Assembly: GCA_050258815.1 (NCBI GenBank)
Contig: JBLMZM010000247.1
Location: 1 to 10,087 of the forward strand
DNA from: JAAXKN01 sp050258815
GTDB taxonomy: Bacteria > Bacteroidota > Ignavibacteria > Ignavibacteriales > SURF-24
Direction of reading: 5' to 3'
DNA length: 10,087 nucleotides
Positions 7,082 to 10,087 of the stretch are shown here, piece after piece. Position 1 is the first letter of the stretch. Each line of letters opens with the position of its first letter. The notes under the pieces were generated by a model, which saw only the letters and a list, made by a program, of their open reading frames with translations, had not been told where the DNA came from and did not search any database. The position numbers were made by a program, and so were the translations under genes.

Positions 7082-8545
7082 ATGGCAAAAGTACTAGGAG
7101 AATTAAAACCAGAATTGCTCTGGCACCATTTTGAGGAAATTTGCAACCGCCCTCATCCTTCCAGACAGGAAGGTGAAATTGCGGAATATGTTGTCTCTGT
7201 AGGCAAGAAAAATAATCTCGAAACCTTAAGGGATGAATTTGGTAATGTTCTTATAAGAAAGCCTGCCACAAAAGGCAAAGAAAATCTGAAAACAACCGTA
7301 CTCCAGGGACATCTGGATATGGTTCCTGAAAAGAACAGCGACGTAAAACATGATTTTGAGAAAGATCCTATCCAGCCTTATGTTGAAGGCGGGTGGGTAA
7401 AGGCAAAGGGCACTACGCTCGGAAGTGATAACGGGATTGGTGTTGCTGCTGCACTCGCAGTGATCGAGTCAAAAGATATGGAACACGGTCCGCTCGAATT
7501 TCTCTTTACACTTGATGAAGAAACCGGATTAAACGGCGCTTCGAGCCTGAAGCCTGGTTTCCTTAAATCTACAGTACTGCTGAACCTGGATTCCGAAGAA
7601 GACGGCGCCCTTTATATCGGATGCGCGGGCGGTACCACCACCTATGCTGATTTTAAATTTAATTCTGAAAACGTTCCGTCTGATTCAGCAGCCTATGAAT
7701 TAAAGGTTACCGGCCTTAAAGGCGGCCATTCAGGTTTGGATATAGCTGAAGGCAGGGGAAATGCCATTAAGATCCTTACCAGACTCATATGGAACCTGGT
7801 TAAAAAGTATGATCTGAAACTAGCTTCCATAAACAGCGGCAGCAAGCATAATGCAATCCCGAGAGAAGGCTTTGCCGTTGCTACGGTATCTTCTGCAAAA
7901 GCTTCTGAAATGGAAAAGTTCGTTTCTGAATTCAATACCACGGTGAAGAAAGAACTCGCTACAAACGAACCCGGTCTTAAGATTGAAGCTGTAAAGACTC
8001 AAGTGCCGTCAAAGATAATGGACAGTAAGTCCGCAGCCAATCTTCTGAATGCTCTTTATGCCGCTCCTCATGGTGTGCTGACAATGAGTCCTGACATCAA
8101 GGGACTGGTAGAGACCTCCACAAACCTGGCAATTGTTGCTGTTGAAGACAACAAGGTTTCCATTACAACCAGCCAGAGAAGTTCTGTCGAAAGTGAGAGG
8201 GACGATGCTGCAAATATGGTGGCTTCAGTATTTACCCTGGCTGGCGCAGATGTGAAGCAGGGGGATGGATACCCAGGATGGAAGCCCAATATTCAGTCGC
8301 CAATTCTTAGCGTTGTTAAGTCTACTTATGAAAAGCTGTACAGCCAGCAGCCGGAAGTGAAGGCTATTCATGCCGGACTCGAATGCGGAATTATAAATGA
8401 ACGTTATCCGGATATGGATATGATTTCATTTGGTCCTACAATCGTAGGTGCTCATTCACCCGATGAAAGAGTTAATATTGAAACTGTCCAGAAATTCTGG
8501 AATCTCTTGCAGGAAGTTCTTAAAAACATTCCCGCAAATAATTAA
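7082..8545 (+). CDS. pepD: PepD-type aminoacyl-histidine dipeptidase (M20 family)
   Basis: Cytosolic di-zinc metallopeptidase that cleaves dipeptides, typically Xaa-His such as carnosine, and releases free amino acids. The 487-residue length equals that of E. coli PepD. Metal and catalytic residues are all visible: H77 and D79 in LQGHLDM, D116 in GSDNGIG, the E146-E147 pair in LDEETG, D170 in LNLDSEEDG, and H458 in VGAHSPDE. These match E. coli H80, D119, E149/E150, D173 and H461 with a constant offset of three. The inserted lid/dimerisation domain spans about 203-390, with GLKGGHSGLDI at 211-221 and SGSKHNAIPRE at 252-262. AGGAG at 7071-7075 sets the start and lies inside the upstream PqqD-like gene. 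Together with the flanking transporters it suggests use of imported short peptides. True substrate range cannot be read from sequence. Confidence 0.95.
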   Translation: MAKVLGELKPELLWHHFEEICNRPHPSRQEGEIAEYVVSVGKKNNLETLRDEFGNVLIRKPATKGKENLKTTVLQGHLDMVPEKNSDVKHDFEKDPIQPYVEGGWVKAKGTTLGSDNGIGVAAALAVIESKDMEHGPLEFLFTLDEETGLNGASSLKPGFLKSTVLLNLDSEEDGALYIGCAGGTTTYADFKFNSENVPSDSAAYELKVTGLKGGHSGLDIAEGRGNAIKILTRLIWNLVKKYDLKLASINSGSKHNAIPREGFAVATVSSAKASEMEKFVSEFNTTVKKELATNEPGLKIEAVKTQVPSKIMDSKSAANLLNALYAAPHGVLTMSPDIKGLVETSTNLAIVAVEDNKVSITTSQRSSVESERDDAANMVASVFTLAGADVKQGDGYPGWKPNIQSPILSVVKSTYEKLYSQQPEVKAIHAGLECGIINERYPDMDMISFGPTIVGAHSPDERVNIETVQKFWNLLQEVLKNIPANN

Positions 8546-8563
8546 TTATATTCCCTTAATTCA

Positions 8564-8602
8564 GGATTTGACTGCCGTAATCTGATTACTGCAGTCAGAT
8601 CC
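8564..8602 (+). other. long near-perfect hairpin after pepD
   Basis: Bases 8564-8575 pair with 8591-8602 (12 bp, one G.U). After a single C/T mismatch, GTAAT (8577-8581) pairs with ATTAC (8585-8589) around a CTG loop. It starts 18 nt after the pepD stop, where a terminator is expected, but no T-run follows: the next bases are GC-rich, with a tandem ATCCGGA/ATCCGG. It may act as a 3'-end stabiliser, a factor-dependent terminator or a protein-binding palindrome. Confidence 0.6.
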
Positions 8603-8620
8603 GGAATCCGGGGGAGTAGT

Positions 8621-8648
8621 TTGAAGTAAATAATTATAATAATACTAT
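8621..8648 (+). promoter_or_regulatory. weak candidate promoter for the MFS gene
   Basis: TTGAAG (8621-8626), 16 bases and TACTAT (8643-8648) each match four of six consensus positions and lie just upstream of the ATG at 8664. A perfect TATAAT at 8635-8640 is also present but has no -35 at proper spacing. The area is AT-rich, so this is tentative. Readthrough from pepD past the hairpin is the alternative. Confidence 0.3.
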
Positions 8649-8663
8649 CAGGCATTAATTACG

Positions 8664-9926
8664 ATGGAAGAAGTTCTAAAAGCAAAACCTGAACCCTCCA
8701 AGCTATACAGATGGGGTGTCCTTGTTTTTATCAGTCTTGCAATGTTTGGGAATTACTATGTATATGACTGTGTAAGTCCCCTTGCCGACCTGCTGGCAAA
8801 GCAGCTGAATTTTACTGACAGTAATATCGGTTTGCTGCAGGCAATTTACAGCATTCCAAACGTCTTCATGGTACTCATTGGCGGAATCATAATTGACAGA
8901 TTAGGTACGAGGATTTCCACGTTCATATTTGCGACACTCTGTTTACTGGGAGCCATTGTCACGGCAATGTCCTCAAGCCTGACCTTTATGGCGACAGGCA
9001 GGCTGATATTCGGCCTGGGTGCAGAATCCCTGATAGTTGCCGTTACAACAGTAATCGGCAGATGGTTTAAGGGCAAGGAACTTTCGTTTGCCTTTGGTGT
9101 TAACCTTACGATTGCACGTTTGGGCTCATTTGCAGCACTTAATTCTCCAACCTGGGGAAGGTCATTTTATGGAAGCTGGCAGACCCCGCTTCTGGTGGCT
9201 GTAGCCGCTGGTGTGATTTCTGTTGCAGCTGTAATTATTTATATCACGATGGATATTAATGCTTCAAAAAATTATGCCCTGCGGGAAATACCTAAGCAGG
9301 ATGAGATCAAAATAAAAGAAATATTTAATTTTAAGCCATCCTTCTGGTTTATCACCTTCCTTTGCGTAACCTTTTACTCTGCAATATTCCCATTTCAGAC
9401 CTTTGCCGTGAAATTTTTTATGGATACACACGGAACCACAAGGGAATTCGGAGGATTTCTGTCGAGTATGCTTACTCTATCGGCAATGGTGCTGACGCCA
9501 TTGTTCGGCCTGCTTTCCGATTACATCGGTAAGCGTTCCTTGCTGATGATGTTTGGATCCCTGCTTATTATACCGGTTTATTTACTGATGGCGTATACTT
9601 CCGTCAGTCTTTTTGTCCCAATGGCAATGATGGGCATTTCATTCTCGCTTGTGCCCGCAGTGATGTGGCCGTCTGTGGCTATCATAACCGATGAGTCCAG
9701 ACTCGGCACTGCATATGGACTGATGACTATGATTCAGAATATAGGCTTATTCGGGTTTAATATGATCATCGGCTGGGCAAATGATAATTCCGGCGGTTAT
9801 ACAATGGGTATGTGGATATTCTCTTCGCTCGGTTTCTTTGGCCTGCTGTTTGCCTATATGCTGAGGCGCAATGAACTGGGTGTCGGAGGACACGGACTTG
9901 AAGAGGGGACTATCAGTAAATCCTGA
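8664..9926 (+). CDS. MFS transporter resembling MFSD1 (dipeptide carrier)
   Basis: A 420-residue inner-membrane carrier with the 12-helix major facilitator layout: two six-helix halves joined by a charged loop at about 200-222. From memory of human MFSD1 the agreement is striking in several places. These are NYYVYDCVSPL (30-40), the A-x-YSIPNV segment (60-66) followed by GGIIIDRLGTR (73-83), GRLIFGLGAESL (112-123), WFKGKELSFAFG (134-145), ARLGS (151-155), CVTFYSAIFPF (234-244) and LGTAYGLMTMIQNIG (347-361). Mammalian MFSD1 carries dipeptides out of lysosomes, and the neighbouring pepD fits dipeptide transport here. That function is inferred from homology and context. E121 and R152 are conserved polar residues within membrane helices and are candidates for substrate contact. 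The start lacks a clear Shine-Dalgarno sequence. The gene is intact and of normal length for MFS. Sugar or organic-acid transport cannot be excluded. Confidence 0.85.
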   Translation: MEEVLKAKPEPSKLYRWGVLVFISLAMFGNYYVYDCVSPLADLLAKQLNFTDSNIGLLQAIYSIPNVFMVLIGGIIIDRLGTRISTFIFATLCLLGAIVTAMSSSLTFMATGRLIFGLGAESLIVAVTTVIGRWFKGKELSFAFGVNLTIARLGSFAALNSPTWGRSFYGSWQTPLLVAVAAGVISVAAVIIYITMDINASKNYALREIPKQDEIKIKEIFNFKPSFWFITFLCVTFYSAIFPFQTFAVKFFMDTHGTTREFGGFLSSMLTLSAMVLTPLFGLLSDYIGKRSLLMMFGSLLIIPVYLLMAYTSVSLFVPMAMMGISFSLVPAVMWPSVAIITDESRLGTAYGLMTMIQNIGLFGFNMIIGWANDNSGGYTMGMWIFSSLGFFGLLFAYMLRRNELGVGGHGLEEGTISKS

Positions 9927-10087
9927 TTATTGGTTCCCTGCACTAAAGGAGTTTCAGGCTGACTTAATTACATTTGAAATTTATCCAAAAATACAGAATT
10001 TGCGGTAGAGCTTATTTTATTTCAGTACCCTGTATTTTGAAAAGTTGATAAGGGTGTATGACACTAGTGAAAATATATATCATCCTT
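9927..10087. other. downstream intergenic region, no confident gene
   Basis: This AT-rich stretch has no convincing terminator for the MFS gene. AAAATACAG (9988-9996) can pair with CTGTATTTT (10030-10038), but the 33-nt loop makes it weak. An ATG at 10058, preceded by AAGGG at 10050-10054, opens a frame of ten codons to the window edge (MTLVKIYIIL). Its hydrophobic character would suit the beginning of a signal peptide. Ten codons are too few to call a gene. Confidence 0.4.

Noticed and set aside
9988..10038. 9-bp inverted repeat after the MFS gene as a terminator
   Set aside because: The stem is almost all A-T, the loop is 33 nt and the bases after it are purine-rich, so it is a poor terminator.

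Overview
The window looks like ordinary chromosome from a moderate-GC Gram-negative-type bacterium. Protein style points to the Bacteroidota/Chlorobiota/Ignavibacteria group. The reasons are the GroEL N-terminus, a PdxJ of the short DXP-dependent type, a TIGR02757 (DUF2400) protein, and a PqqD-like/PepD pair. This placement is inference from remembered family members, not a search. I saw no mobile elements, CRISPR arrays, tRNAs or rRNAs, and no clear sign of recent transfer.

Layout. (1) Positions 1-1847, minus strand: the groES-groEL chaperonin operon. groEL runs off the left edge with its C-terminus missing. A sigma70-like promoter and a CIRCE operator upstream of groES imply HrcA heat-shock control. 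(2) Positions 1848-2076: divergent intergenic region with the groES promoter/CIRCE and a GC-rich hairpin followed by a T-run. (3) Positions 2077-4364, plus strand: a tightly packed trio of a CPBP-family membrane protein, pdxJ (vitamin B6 synthesis) and a TIGR02757/DUF2400 protein. Gaps are 10 and 1 nt, so they are probably one transcript. (4) Positions 4365-4568: intergenic region with a good TTGACC-N17-TATATT promoter framed by three copies of the hexamer GGCAAT/ATTGCC. (5) Positions 4569-9926, plus strand: a peptide-handling neighbourhood. It holds an OPT-family oligopeptide transporter closed by a strong terminator, then a small PqqD-like protein joined to a PepD-type M20 dipeptidase. After a large hairpin comes an MFS transporter that closely resembles eukaryotic MFSD1, the lysosomal dipeptide transporter. 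(6) Positions 9927-10087: no confident gene.

The most interesting theme is region 5. Two transporters from unrelated superfamilies (OPT and MFSD1-like MFS) flank a cytosolic dipeptidase that is coupled to an orphan PqqD-fold protein. PqqD is a peptide-binding chaperone in its best-known role. A plausible reading is a locus for uptake and cleavage of short peptides. The MFSD1-like protein would be a dipeptide carrier, and the PqqD-like protein an accessory whose partner is unknown.
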